From NCBI GenBank assembly GCA_046732895.1, contig JBKPNZ010000078.1, positions 1 to 29,496 on the forward strand: DNA of 29,496 nt, given 5' to 3'. How positions within the stretch are numbered: the first letter of the stretch is position 1; every line of letters begins with the position of its first letter. This document shows positions 1-9,177 of the stretch, piece after piece. The notes below the pieces were generated by a model that ran no database searches, was not told the origin of the DNA, and worked only from the letters and a program-made list of their open reading frames with translations. This stretch comes from JBKPNZ01 sp046732895. Its GTDB lineage: Bacteria; Actinomycetota; Thermoleophilia; Solirubrobacterales; 70-9. Position numbers and translations under genes: made by a program.

Positions 1-756
1 ACGCTGCGGATTCACGACGGGGCCTATCACGAGTCCCCGCGGGTGACGAAGAGCCTGACGCTGAAGGGCGTCGGCGGCAGGCCCACCATCAACGCCGGCT
101 GCGACGACGACGTCGCTCTGGACGTGCAGCATCGCGGCGTCTCGATCAAGCATCTGCAGGTGCAGGGTGCCGAGGAGGGCCCGGGTCCCGGCTACACGAT
201 CAACTTCATCGGGATCGCCACCGGCTCGGTCGACGACACCGTCGCGAAGGAAACGTGCGGCGGGGACGCCGAGTACGGGATCAACATCTTCGACAGCGGC
301 AACCTGAAGATCACCGACAACCATCCGTTCGGCGGCTTCGCCGACGCCGGGATCTACGTCGGCGGGATCTCCAGCACCCGCGACCACACCCTTATGGTCA
401 AGGGCAATGAGGCCAACGGCAACAACCGCGGGATCATCATCGAGGACTCGTTCGACTCAGACGTCGACATCAAGGTCGTCGACAACCACACACACGACAA
501 CACGCGTGGGGGAGAGGGCACGCCCTCAGGGATCTTCGTTCACAACTCCGACCACGGCCTCTACAAGAACAACACCACCGACGACAACGGGGACTACGGC
601 ATCCACGTGGACCCGCCGTCTGACGACAACGCCTTCATCGACAACAGCTCCCACGGCAACGGGACCTCGGACTTCTTCAACGAGGGCTCCGGCAACTGCG
701 ACGGGGGCGGCAACAGCTTCGGCACCACCTCGGGCAACGGCCTGGTGCCGTGCTGA
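1..756 (+). CDS. Parallel beta-helix repeat protein, 5'-truncated
   Basis: The reading frame is open from base 1, so the gene begins outside the window; a GTG at 43 is internal. The visible 251 codons begin with a stretch like the first coil of NosD/pectate-lyase type beta-helix proteins (IHDGAYHES, then SLTLKGVGGRPTI). Short Asn/Asp/Gly-rich coils follow (NNRGIIIEDS, SGIFVHNSD, DYGIHVD, NAFIDNSSHGNGTSD). Such proteins are normally secreted or surface right-handed beta-helices that bind or cleave polysaccharide, but no catalytic residues can be assigned. The C-terminus has two Cys (in NCDGGG and LVPC) that could form a disulfide capping the helix. The gene converges on the secreted gene at 773. 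Fold assignment is good; function is unknown. Confidence 0.75.
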   Translation, partial: TLRIHDGAYHESPRVTKSLTLKGVGGRPTINAGCDDDVALDVQHRGVSIKHLQVQGAEEGPGPGYTINFIGIATGSVDDTVAKETCGGDAEYGINIFDSGNLKITDNHPFGGFADAGIYVGGISSTRDHTLMVKGNEANGNNRGIIIEDSFDSDVDIKVVDNHTHDNTRGGEGTPSGIFVHNSDHGLYKNNTTDDNGDYGIHVDPPSDDNAFIDNSSHGNGTSDFFNEGSGNCDGGGNSFGTTSGNGLVPC

Positions 757-772
757 GCCGATGACCTAACGC

Positions 773-1279
773 TCAGCTCTGGGCGGCCTGCCAGGTCTGA
801 ACTCCGGAGTCGCAGTCGTGGTAGTCGGGCGTGAAATCCCCCGTGATGTGGAGGGTGCCGTTGGCCCTGCGGTTGTGGTGAGTGAACCTGCCCTTGATCA
901 CGACCTCGATTGCGCCGTCCTCCCCGCCGGTCCCATCGAAATGGCCCTTGAACTCGTGGTCCCTGACCTTCATCGGGCCCCACGGGGCGTCGTCGTTCGT
1001 GAAGGTCAGGGCGGACCCTTCGGTGCACTCCATCGGGACATCGTCGGCGGCAGGGTTGTCCGAACCCTCCTTGCCGTACTTGAACTTGACGACCTTGACC
1101 GGCTTGCCGTGCCTGTTGTATCTCACCTTGAAGTGAACGACGAAGTCGTTCAGTGCGCGCTTGCCCGAGGAACCGGCGACGGCCGACGCCGATCCCGCGT
1201 CACCACCCGTGTCGGCAACGGCCTGGCTCGACGCAATTGCCATCACGCAGATGGCGGCCACCAAGATCCAACGCTTCAT
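773..1279 (-). CDS. Small secreted protein, paralogue A of a tandem triplet
   Basis: Hypothetical protein of 168 aa from the ATG at 1279, which gives a clean signal peptide (MKRWILVAAICVMAIASSQAVA); an upstream in-frame TTG at 1291 is less likely. The mature part is probably a beta-sandwich-like extracellular domain. Its motifs are MECTEGS, RDHEFKGHF, GRFTHHNRRANGTL and a C-terminal CDSGVQTWQAAQS. The same order occurs in the gene at 1921 and more loosely in the one at 1361, so the three arose by tandem duplication. The two Cys outside the signal peptide are positioned to form a disulfide. No Shine-Dalgarno is obvious; TAGACT lies 11 nt before the ATG. I recognise the pattern as a family common in Thermoleophilia but know no function. 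Confidence 0.7.
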   Translation of the reverse strand: MKRWILVAAICVMAIASSQAVADTGGDAGSASAVAGSSGKRALNDFVVHFKVRYNRHGKPVKVVKFKYGKEGSDNPAADDVPMECTEGSALTFTNDDAPWGPMKVRDHEFKGHFDGTGGEDGAIEVVIKGRFTHHNRRANGTLHITGDFTPDYHDCDSGVQTWQAAQS

Positions 1280-1313
1280 CAGAACGTTCAAGTCTAAGTC
1301 GATGCAGAGAAGA

Positions 1314-1331
1314 GGCCGCCCGTGGGCGGCC
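1314..1331 (-). terminator. Hairpin after secreted paralogue B
   Basis: GGCCGCCC (1314-1321) and GGGCGGCC (1324-1331) form a perfect 8-bp inverted repeat with a minimal loop. It lies about 30 nt past the stop codon of the minus-strand gene ending at 1361. On the minus strand it is followed by TCTTCTCT, a weak pyrimidine tract, so it is a plausible imperfect intrinsic terminator separating paralogues B and A. Confidence 0.5.
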
Positions 1332-1360
1332 CCTTCAAGCCCCTTTGTCGATCGCGTCGC

Positions 1361-1843
1361 TTACCGCGCGCGGACGATCATCGCGGCCTTGCCGACGTGC
1401 TTCATCTTCGTGGTCGTCCGCTTCGCCGTGTAACCGCTCTTGTCGGTGGTGCAGTTCTGGCTCGGGCCCTCGAAGTGGAAGGTCACCTGGAACTTCCCCT
1501 TCAGGACCTTGTTGTGGTGGCTGAAGGTGCCGGTCTGGAAGACCTCGTTGCCATCCGGGTCAGGGTCGCTATCGATCTTGAACTTGCCGTCCTGGTCGAC
1601 GAACACGTTGTCGTAGGTGATGGACCCGCCGATGATCGCGTTTTGCGTGACATCGCAATCGGCGGGCACCTTCTTCACCTTCGTCTTGAGGATCTCGACG
1701 GGCTTTTTGTGCTGGACGTCCACGTCCACGGAGATCTTCCCTCCGCCGTTGATCTTCCCGGCATAGGTCCTTGTCGCTCCCATCGCGGCCGCCGGAACGG
1801 CAAGTGCGCCCACGAGCACTCCGGCGATCAACAGTTTTCTCAC
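1361..1843 (-). CDS. Small secreted protein, paralogue B of a tandem triplet
   Basis: Hypothetical protein of 160 aa. I choose the GTG at 1843 because AAGGAG sits 7 nt upstream and the product then starts with a textbook signal peptide (VRKLLIAGVLVGALAVPAAA); the longer frame to 1873 would bury it. The mature domain contains PADCDVT, then GTFSHHNKVLKGKFQVTF and a second Cys in SQNCTTDKSGY. These match the Cys, G-F-x-x-H and second-Cys order of its two neighbours. It lacks the C-terminal CDSG...W motif of A and C and ends in a basic tail (KMKHVGKAAMIVRAR), so it is the most divergent of the three. Extracellular location is likely; the role is unknown. Confidence 0.72.
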   Translation of the reverse strand: MRKLLIAGVLVGALAVPAAAMGATRTYAGKINGGGKISVDVDVQHKKPVEILKTKVKKVPADCDVTQNAIIGGSITYDNVFVDQDGKFKIDSDPDPDGNEVFQTGTFSHHNKVLKGKFQVTFHFEGPSQNCTTDKSGYTAKRTTTKMKHVGKAAMIVRAR

Positions 1844-1920
1844 GTCACAACTCCTTGCTGGTTGGCGAGGCATTTACGAAGGGGCAACCGTACCGGCAGG
1901 GGGTCCTCCCGGCAACCCCG

Positions 1921-2355
1921 TTAACTCTGCCTCACATGCCAGTGGGCGATGCCACTGTCGCAGCCGGTGTAGCTCGTGCCGTCCACGGTGAAGGCGCCGC
2001 GCGCGCGAAGCGTTCCTACCGCTCGCCTGCCGTGCCGGCGAAAGACGCCGTCAACCTGAACGCGCCGGGTGTGCGCCTGATTCGAGAAGTCGCCGTGGAA
2101 GGCGTGATGGCGCACTCGCATCCGCGGCAGGGGCCTGCGCTTGTTCGTGAGCAGCGGCGACCCTTCGTTGCAGGTGATCTCGAGGTCGCGGAAGACAAAG
2201 TGCTTGACGCCGACGATCTTGCCGTCGCGCGCGAGCGCGATGAAGTGGACCTGGGCGTCGCCGCCGCGCTTGGCGGCGAACCCGTGCCCGGCCACCCCCG
2301 CTGGCGGAAGGGCGAGGGCGGTGCCGAGCGTCAGGATGATCGCGAGCCGCTTCAT
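1921..2355 (-). CDS. Small secreted protein, paralogue C of a tandem triplet
   Basis: Hypothetical protein of 144 aa from the ATG at 2355 with a signal peptide (MKRLAIILTLGTALALPPAGVA). Motifs shared with the gene at 773 are TCNEGS (TEGS there), RHHAFHGDF (RDHEFKGHF there), GVFRRHGRRAVGTL (GRFTHHNRRANGTL there) and CDSGIAHWHVRQS (CDSGVQTWQAAQS there). The spacing of the two conserved Cys is also similar. It is more Arg/His-rich than A. The nearest purine-rich run (AAGGG) is only one base from the ATG, too close for a normal ribosome-binding site. It is divergent from clpX across about 230 bp. Secretion is well supported; function is not known. Confidence 0.7.
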   Translation of the reverse strand: MKRLAIILTLGTALALPPAGVAGHGFAAKRGGDAQVHFIALARDGKIVGVKHFVFRDLEITCNEGSPLLTNKRRPLPRMRVRHHAFHGDFSNQAHTRRVQVDGVFRRHGRRAVGTLRARGAFTVDGTSYTGCDSGIAHWHVRQS

Positions 2356-2574
2356 GCCCTTATGTTGAACACAGCCCGGGCGTGAGGGTTGCGGCGCTCA
2401 GCCCGGGGTCGCGTGCCGGGGCCCGCCCCTCGTTCACGCCCGGCCCATGGATCGGACCGTCCCGCAAGACTTCGGGCGCTTGCAGGGACAGACGGATCTG
2501 CCGAGTAACAACCTGGGGTCAAAGCCGAGACCGCGTGTGTTCTAACCTGAAGGCGCGGCCACGGACGGTCACTC

Positions 2575-2588
2575 GAAGGGAGAGAACG

Positions 2589-2591
<3 letters not shown>
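2575..2591 (+). promoter_or_regulatory. Ribosome-binding site and CTG start of clpX
   Basis: GAAGGGAG (2575-2582) is followed after 6 nt by CTG at 2589-2591. Reading from this codon gives M-A-R-P-T-D-S-N-E, which fits the usual ClpX N-terminus just before the zinc finger. No in-frame ATG, GTG or TTG occurs at this position, and the ATG at 2611 is out of frame. Confidence 0.65.
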
Positions 2592-3878
<1,287 letters not shown>

Positions 3879-3888
3879 CCGGAAGCGG

Positions 3889-5028
3889 TCAGCCGGCCAG
3901 CGCGCCGCGCCTCAGGTCGCGCTCGGGCTCCACTCCCCACCGCCTTCCGGCATCCACCAGCTCGCCGCTGAGCGGCCAGCGGTCGGGCCTCTCCTCGCCC
4001 TCGTGCTCGGGGCTCGCGCCCTTCAGCGCCATGCAGCCGGTGTTGTCGCCGATCGCCGTGATCTCGGCCACCTCGGCCTCTGAGAGGAGCCGATCGCCGG
4101 GCAGCACGGCGAGCTCGGTGCGCTTGTCCTCGATCGGGCGGGCACCGGTGCCCGCTTCCTGGATCAGGGTCGGCACCACCGTCTCCACGGCGGGATGAGC
4201 GAGGTTCCACTGGCACGCGAGCTGCATCAGCGTCAACTCGTGGCGCTCGGCAACGGGCCGCAGGCGTTCGAGCTTCTCGACCCCGGCCTCGACCCAGCCA
4301 TCGGGGCGGAAGTTCCGGTGGTCTGCCTTCCCGAACTCGTGCCCGGGCCGCATGTCATCCCAGAACAGGCCGCCGTAGTCGACGACGCGCGTGATGACGC
4401 TCACGCCGTTCGCCGCTGCCGCGGCGAGCACGAGCTCACCGGGCCAGGGCTCGAGCGGATTGAGGATGATCATCGCCCAGTCGATCCGCTCGCCGAAGCG
4501 CTCCAGGCAGGCGATCAGGTCGAGGGTGAAGCCGTTTGCAGGACCCGGCGCCACCCCGATGAGCCGCGTGAGCCCCGCCCCGCGCAGGGCCTCCATGCCT
4601 TCCCAGACGACCTCGCTCTCGTATCCGGTCCGGTCCGGGTTGTGCAGAAGCAGGAGGTCGAACGCATCGGCGCCGAGCCGTTCGAGGCTGCGCTCAGCCG
4701 CCATCTGCAGGTAGTCGGCGTAGGCCGAGGGGGCGCGGAGGGCTGGATCGGTGAAGCGCGGGAAGCCCTTGGGACCGTCCCGCTCGCCCTCGTAGAAGTC
4801 GTGGCCCACGGCTCCGACCAGGCAGTAGGAATCCCGAGCCCGGCCCGTCAGCGCCCTGCCGAGGAGCCGATCGGCTCCGCCCTGGCCGTAGGCGTCGGCG
4901 GTGAGGACCGTGTCGATGCCGTGGCCGGGCGTGAGCAGGCGCTCGAGGCGCTCCTCGCCGATGGCCTCGCCGAAATGGAGGTAGCGCCCTCCGCTCCAGG
5001 TGCCGATCGCCGTCTTGCCGGGATCCAT
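3889..5028 (-). CDS. Aldo/keto reductase-like protein with altered catalytic tetrad
   Basis: About 379 aa from the ATG at 5028 (a GTG at 5052 would add eight residues). The fold is the AKR (beta/alpha)8 barrel: LTADAYGQGGADRLLGRAL corresponds to the family's DTAxxYGxGxSExxLG, LLLHNPD carries the conserved His, and QLACQWNLAHPAVETVVPT is the usual C-terminal NADP-binding region. Aligned with the family, the catalytic Asp of F-D-T-A is Leu (V-L-T-A), and the Lys of the T-K-V-G strand is Ala (G-A-V-G). Tyr and His remain. The protein also has a C-terminal extension of about 50 residues. It may be a non-canonical dehydrogenase or a binding protein. It lies downstream of a 26-codon ORF and two alternative hairpins. 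Confidence 0.8.
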   Translation of the reverse strand: MDPGKTAIGTWSGGRYLHFGEAIGEERLERLLTPGHGIDTVLTADAYGQGGADRLLGRALTGRARDSYCLVGAVGHDFYEGERDGPKGFPRFTDPALRAPSAYADYLQMAAERSLERLGADAFDLLLLHNPDRTGYESEVVWEGMEALRGAGLTRLIGVAPGPANGFTLDLIACLERFGERIDWAMIILNPLEPWPGELVLAAAAANGVSVITRVVDYGGLFWDDMRPGHEFGKADHRNFRPDGWVEAGVEKLERLRPVAERHELTLMQLACQWNLAHPAVETVVPTLIQEAGTGARPIEDKRTELAVLPGDRLLSEAEVAEITAIGDNTGCMALKGASPEHEGEERPDRWPLSGELVDAGRRWGVEPERDLRRGALAG

Positions 5029-5055
5029 GCCCGGAACGTTACGTCCCGGCACCAG

Positions 5056-5106
5056 GTGTCGACTCCGTCGGCCTCAGGCCCACTCAGTCGACACGCGGCG
5101 ACTGAG
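5056..5106 (-). promoter_or_regulatory. Two mutually exclusive hairpins upstream of the AKR-like gene
   Basis: GTGTCGACT (5056-5064) is a perfect inverted partner of AGTCGACAC (5086-5094). CTCAGTCG (5083-5090) is a perfect inverted partner of CGACTGAG (5099-5106). The two stems share bases 5086-5090, so only one can form at a time. They lie between the stop of the 26-codon ORF and the start of the AKR-like gene, in the geometry of an attenuator or translational switch. Alternatively, the two GTCGAC palindromes are operator half-sites for a DNA-binding protein. Confidence 0.4.
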
Positions 5107-5110
5107 AGGG

Positions 5111-5191
5111 TCAGCCGCGTCGCTCGCCGGCCGAGTCCCAGGTCAGGACCCAGATCAGCATCACGATTCCGAGTGCGATGAAAGCAACCAT
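5111..5191 (-). CDS. 26-aa hydrophobic peptide / possible leader ORF
   Basis: A short ORF from the ATG at 5191 to TGA at 5111, with a strong Shine-Dalgarno (GAGGAGGA) 6 nt upstream. The peptide starts MVAFIALGIVMLIWVLTW, a single predicted membrane helix, and ends in a short charged tail (DSAGERRG). It is on the same strand as the AKR-like gene, about 80 nt upstream, with the alternative hairpins in between. It could be a small membrane protein in its own right or a leader peptide whose translation affects the downstream gene. It resembles no leader peptide I know. Confidence 0.5.
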   Translation of the reverse strand: MVAFIALGIVMLIWVLTWDSAGERRG

Positions 5192-5263
5192 CCTCGTTCC
5201 TCCTCGATGGATGCTTTATCGGCCGGTATGTGATCCGGCTGTAGCCGCGCAGGCGACGCTCAA

Positions 5264-5269
5264 TAACAT
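5264..5269 (+). promoter_or_regulatory. -10-like element for valS
   Basis: TAACAT ends 6 nt before the valS ATG at 5276. This is the spacing expected when transcription starts at the start codon (leaderless mRNA). No convincing -35 is seen, and no T-box leader fits in the short upstream gap. Confidence 0.4.
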
Positions 5270-5275
5270 CGGCGG

Positions 5276-7870
5276 ATGGACGCCGAGCGGCGAACAAAGC
5301 TCGAGGAAACGACGAGATACGACCCCGCCGAGGTCGAGGCGAGGGTCTTCGCGACGTGGCTCGACGGCGGCTACTTCCATCCGAAGGCGGAAGGAACCCC
5401 TGACGAGAACTACTCGATCACGATCCCGCCGCCCAACGTCACCGGCGCTCTGCACATGGGTCACGCGCTCAACGGATCCATCCAGGACACGCTGATCCGG
5501 CTTCACCGGATGCGGGGAAAGAACACTTTGTGGCTCTTGGGCACCGACCACGCGAGCATCGCCGTCCACGCGGTGCTCGAGAAGGAGCTTCGGGCTGAGG
5601 GGACCTCCCGCCACGACCTCGGGCGGGACGCCTTCATGGAGCGGGCGTGGGCATGGAAGAACCAGTACGGCTCGCACATCGTCGAGCAGCTCAAGCGTCT
5701 CGGGGCGTCCTGCGATTACGAGCGCGAGCGCTTCACCCTCGACGACGCCTACGTGAAGGCCGTCTACCGCGTGTTCGTCGCCCTCTACGAGAAGGGCTAC
5801 ATCTACCGCGACAACTACATGGTCAACTGGGACGTCGGCTCGCGCTCGGTGATCTCCGACCTCGAGGTGGAGATGCGCGAGGTCGAGGACACGCTCTACG
5901 AGATCGACTACCCGCTCGAGGGCTCGGAGGGGCCGGAGCAGGTCGTCACCGTCGCCACCGTCAGGCCCGAGACGATGCTCGCCGACACCGCCGTCGCGGT
6001 GAACCCGGAGGACGAGCGCTTCCGCCACCTGGTGGGCCGCCACGCCATCCTCCCGCTCGTCGGCCGGCGCCTGCCGATCATCGCCGAGGACTACGTCGAC
6101 CCCGCGTTCGGCACTGGGGCGCTGAAGATCACTCCCGGTCACGATCCGAACGACTTCGAGATCGGGCGCAAGCACGGCCTCGAGGAGATCGTCGGGATCG
6201 ACCAGGACGGGCGCATGAGCGAGGCGGTGGGGGAGAGGTTCGCCGGCCTGACCGCGGACGACGCGCGCGAAGCCGTGGTCGCTGCGCTGCGCGAGGAGGG
6301 GCGGTTGCGGGGCGAGCAGCCATACGCGCACGCGGTCCCCTACTCGCACCGCTCCGGCGAGCGGATCGAGCCGTTGATCTCGCTGCAGTGGTTCTGCCGG
6401 ATGGATCAGCTCGCGGCGCCGGCGATCGAGGTCGTCGAGAACGGCAAGGTGAGCATCACACCGGAGCAGCACAAGCGCGTCTACCTCGAATGGATGCGAA
6501 ACATCCGCCCCTGGTGCATCTCGCGCCAGCTGTGGTGGGGGCACCGGCTGCCGGTCTGGTACTCGCCGGAGGGCGAGGAGGTCGTCGCCGACGCGCCGGA
6601 GCGTGCCCGGGAGCTCGCGAGCGAGCGCGGAATCGACCCGGATTCGCTCAGCCAGGAGGAGGACGTCCTCGATACCTGGTTCAGCTCGGCGCTGTGGCCC
6701 TTCGCCACCCTCGGCTGGCCGGAGGAGGACGCCGAGCTTCTGCGCGCGTTTTATCCCACCGACGCCCTGGTCACGGCTCGCGACATCCTCTTCCTCTGGG
6801 TCGCGCGGATGGTGATGATGGGGATCGAGTTCACCGGCGACATCCCGTTCGACGACGTCTACGTCACCTCGATCATCCAGGCGCCGGACGGCCGGCGGAT
6901 GTCAAAGTCGCTGGGGACAGGCATCGACCCGCTCGACGAGATCGATCGTCACGGCGCCGACGCCGTGCGCTTCGGCCTGCTGACGATGTCCTCGTCGCAG
7001 GACGTGCGGTACTCGGCCGACCGCGTCCAGCAGGGCCAGGATCTCGCCAACAAGCTCTGGAACGCGTCGCGCCTGGTCCTCCTGAATGCCGCCGACGTCG
7101 AGCCCGCACCGCAGACCGACCGGACCGAGGATCGCTGGATCGCGTCGCGGCTGCAGCGAACGATCGCGACGGTCTCAGCCGAGCTCGACGAGTACGACTT
7201 CGCGCACGCCGCGCTCGGCCTCTATGAGTTCTTCTGGTCGGAGCTCTGCGACTGGTACCTGGAGATCGTCAAGCCGCGCCTCTACGACGGCGAGCCCGAG
7301 GCGAGCGCGCACCTTCTGTGGCTGATCGGCGAGGTGCTCGCCCTGGCCCATCCGATGCTGCCGTTCGTCAGCGAGGAGATCTGGAGCTACCTCCCGGGAG
7401 AGCGCTCGCAGCTCGTGGTCGCACCCTATCCGGCGGTCGATGAGGCCCTCGTGGACGACCCCGCCGAGCGCGAGCTGCGCGACTCGATCGAGCTCACGCG
7501 CTCGATCCGACGCTGGCGCGATCTCGCCGGGGTCCCGGTGGCGACCGTGCTCCCGGCGCGTGCGGCAGGTGCTGCCCCTCACGAGCTCGTCGCCCGGCTG
7601 GCGCGGGTCTCCTTCGATGGCGCCTCGGCCGAGCCGCTGGCGACGATCGGCCCCATCGAGATCCTGGACAGCGAGGAGATCGACGCCGAGCAGGTGCGCC
7701 GGCGCATCGCCGAGCGCCGCGAAGAGCTGCGCGCAGAGGTCGACCGGGCGGAGCGAAAGCTCGGCAACCAGGGCTTCGTGGCCAAGGCGCCCCCCGAGGT
7801 CGTCGAGGCCGAGCGGCGCAAGCTCGAGGGCTACCGAGCGGAGCTTGCAGAGCTCGAGGCGGGGCTTTGA
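5276..7870 (+). CDS. valS: Valyl-tRNA synthetase
   Basis: Class I aminoacyl-tRNA synthetase that charges tRNA-Val, with an editing domain that removes mischarged threonine. The 864-aa product has the HIGH motif as HMGH at 60-63 inside PPPNVTGALHMGHALN, and the KMSKS loop as RMSKS near 542. The editing-domain motif is ATVRPETMLADTAVAVNP, WCISRQLWWGHRLPVW follows, and the ValRS-specific C-terminal coiled coil ends in the usual Glu/Arg-rich helix pair. The stretch GTDHASIAVH differs slightly from the common GTDHAGIATQ. The ATG at 5276 is the first good start and has a -10-like hexamer right before it. It overlaps folC by 4 nt, implying co-transcription. Confidence 0.97.
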   Translation: MDAERRTKLEETTRYDPAEVEARVFATWLDGGYFHPKAEGTPDENYSITIPPPNVTGALHMGHALNGSIQDTLIRLHRMRGKNTLWLLGTDHASIAVHAVLEKELRAEGTSRHDLGRDAFMERAWAWKNQYGSHIVEQLKRLGASCDYERERFTLDDAYVKAVYRVFVALYEKGYIYRDNYMVNWDVGSRSVISDLEVEMREVEDTLYEIDYPLEGSEGPEQVVTVATVRPETMLADTAVAVNPEDERFRHLVGRHAILPLVGRRLPIIAEDYVDPAFGTGALKITPGHDPNDFEIGRKHGLEEIVGIDQDGRMSEAVGERFAGLTADDAREAVVAALREEGRLRGEQPYAHAVPYSHRSGERIEPLISLQWFCRMDQLAAPAIEVVENGKVSITPEQHKRVYLEWMRNIRPWCISRQLWWGHRLPVWYSPEGEEVVADAPERARELASERGIDPDSLSQEEDVLDTWFSSALWPFATLGWPEEDAELLRAFYPTDALVTARDILFLWVARMVMMGIEFTGDIPFDDVYVTSIIQAPDGRRMSKSLGTGIDPLDEIDRHGADAVRFGLLTMSSSQDVRYSADRVQQGQDLANKLWNASRLVLLNAADVEPAPQTDRTEDRWIASRLQRTIATVSAELDEYDFAHAALGLYEFFWSELCDWYLEIVKPRLYDGEPEASAHLLWLIGEVLALAHPMLPFVSEEIWSYLPGERSQLVVAPYPAVDEALVDDPAERELRDSIELTRSIRRWRDLAGVPVATVLPARAAGAAPHELVARLARVSFDGASAEPLATIGPIEILDSEEIDAEQVRRRIAERREELRAEVDRAERKLGNQGFVAKAPPEVVEAERRKLEGYRAELAELEAGL

Positions 7871-9174
7871 CAAACCCCGCCGCCCCCGGAAGCGGAGCTG
7901 AGGAGGCGGCGGGCCTTGATGCAGAGGCCTATCTCGCCTCACTCCAGCCACTCGGCTGGCGCTTCGGCCTGGATCGGATTCAGCGCCTGGTCTCCGCGCT
8001 CGGGATGCCGCAGCACCGCTTCGCCTCGATCCACGTGGTCGGCACGAACGGCAAGTCGTCGGTCGCGACGATCGCCTCGGCCCTCCTGGAGGCCCACGGC
8101 ATCAGCACGGGCACCTACCTTTCGCCCCACGACGAGCGCTGGTCGGAGCGCGTGTTGATCGGTGGAGAGGAGATCGGTGCAGCCGACTTCGCGGCCGCGG
8201 TCAAGCGCGTCGCCGACGCCGCAGAGGTCGTCAACCGCAGTCTCGAGGAGGGCGAGTCCGTGACGCAGTTCGAGGCGGCAACTGCCGCCGCCTTCGTCGC
8301 CCTGGCCGCAGCTGGGATCGAGGTGGGAGTGATCGAGGCAGGACTTGGTGGGCGCCTGGACGCCACAAACGTGCTGCCGTCGCGAGTGACGGCGCTGACG
8401 TCGATCGGGCTCGAGCACACCCAGTGGCTCGGCGACACCGAGGAGGAGATCGCCGGCGAGAAGCTGGCCGTCCTGCGCGACCACTCGACATTGGTGCTGG
8501 GCGAGGTCTCGCCCGGCGTCGAGGCCCTCGCCCTCGCGACGGCGAGCGAGCGCCATGCGCGGGTCGTTCGGCCGGCGCCCCTGCCGGGCGACCTCGGGCT
8601 AGCGCAGCGCGCGCCGTACCTGCAGCGCGATTTCGCCGTCGCCGCGGCCGCGGCGACGGAGCTCGTGGGAGAGCTGGAGCTGGCTCGGATGCAGGACGTC
8701 GCCCGTTCGCTTCAGCTTCCCGGCCGCATGGAGGTCCACGCCGGGGACCCGGCCATGATTCTCGATGCCGCGCACAATCCGGATGGCGCCCGCGCTGTCG
8801 CGGAGGCGCTGCCAGACGCCGCGGGCGCGCGCCCGGTGATCGCATGCGTGGCCGTGCTTGCCGACAAGGACGTGGGCGGGATCGCAGCGGCCCTCGCTGG
8901 GGTGATCGACGCCGCCGTGGCGACCGAGATCCCATCCGACGCTCTGGCGCGAGCAGGCAGGTCCATCACGCGCTCGCGCCCTGCGGGCGAGCTCGTCGAG
9001 GCGATGAGCGCCGCCGGGATCGCGCCCGTCGAGGCATTCGAGGACCCGGCGCGCGCGGTGGAGCGAACGCTGGCGCTCGCCCGCGACCGCGACGGAGTGG
9101 CGCTGATCGCCGGTTCGCATTACCTTCTGCCCTACGGGGAGGCCGCGCTCCGCGCCTCGACCCGACCGGGATAG
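7867..9174 (+). CDS. folC: Folylpolyglutamate synthase / dihydrofolate synthase
   Basis: Mur-ligase-like enzyme that adds glutamate to folates (and often to dihydropteroate) using ATP; cytoplasmic. The product is 435 aa. The P-loop VGTNGKSSVA lies near residue 60, and the omega-loop/second motif is VIEAGLGGRLDATN. LTSIGLEHTQWLGDTEEEIAGEK and the C-terminal LDAAHNPDGA are both typical of FolC. The TTG start at 7867 overlaps the valS stop (TTGA), so translational coupling is likely; no separate ribosome-binding site is apparent. valS followed by folC is a common arrangement in Gram-positive bacteria. A 39-aa membrane protein follows after 3 nt. Confidence 0.95.
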   Translation: MTNPAAPGSGAEEAAGLDAEAYLASLQPLGWRFGLDRIQRLVSALGMPQHRFASIHVVGTNGKSSVATIASALLEAHGISTGTYLSPHDERWSERVLIGGEEIGAADFAAAVKRVADAAEVVNRSLEEGESVTQFEAATAAAFVALAAAGIEVGVIEAGLGGRLDATNVLPSRVTALTSIGLEHTQWLGDTEEEIAGEKLAVLRDHSTLVLGEVSPGVEALALATASERHARVVRPAPLPGDLGLAQRAPYLQRDFAVAAAAATELVGELELARMQDVARSLQLPGRMEVHAGDPAMILDAAHNPDGARAVAEALPDAAGARPVIACVAVLADKDVGGIAAALAGVIDAAVATEIPSDALARAGRSITRSRPAGELVEAMSAAGIAPVEAFEDPARAVERTLALARDRDGVALIAGSHYLLPYGEAALRASTRPG

Positions 9175-9177
9175 ACC

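Noticed and set aside
5192..5275. Possible T-box riboswitch ahead of valS
   Set aside because: The gap is only 84 bp, contains the SD of the divergent small ORF, and has no T-box sequence or specifier stem; valS also appears leaderless.
5216..6544. Minus-strand frame of 442 codons opposite valS
   Set aside because: Shadow of valS; repetitive Leu/Val/Asp/Arg composition and no motifs.
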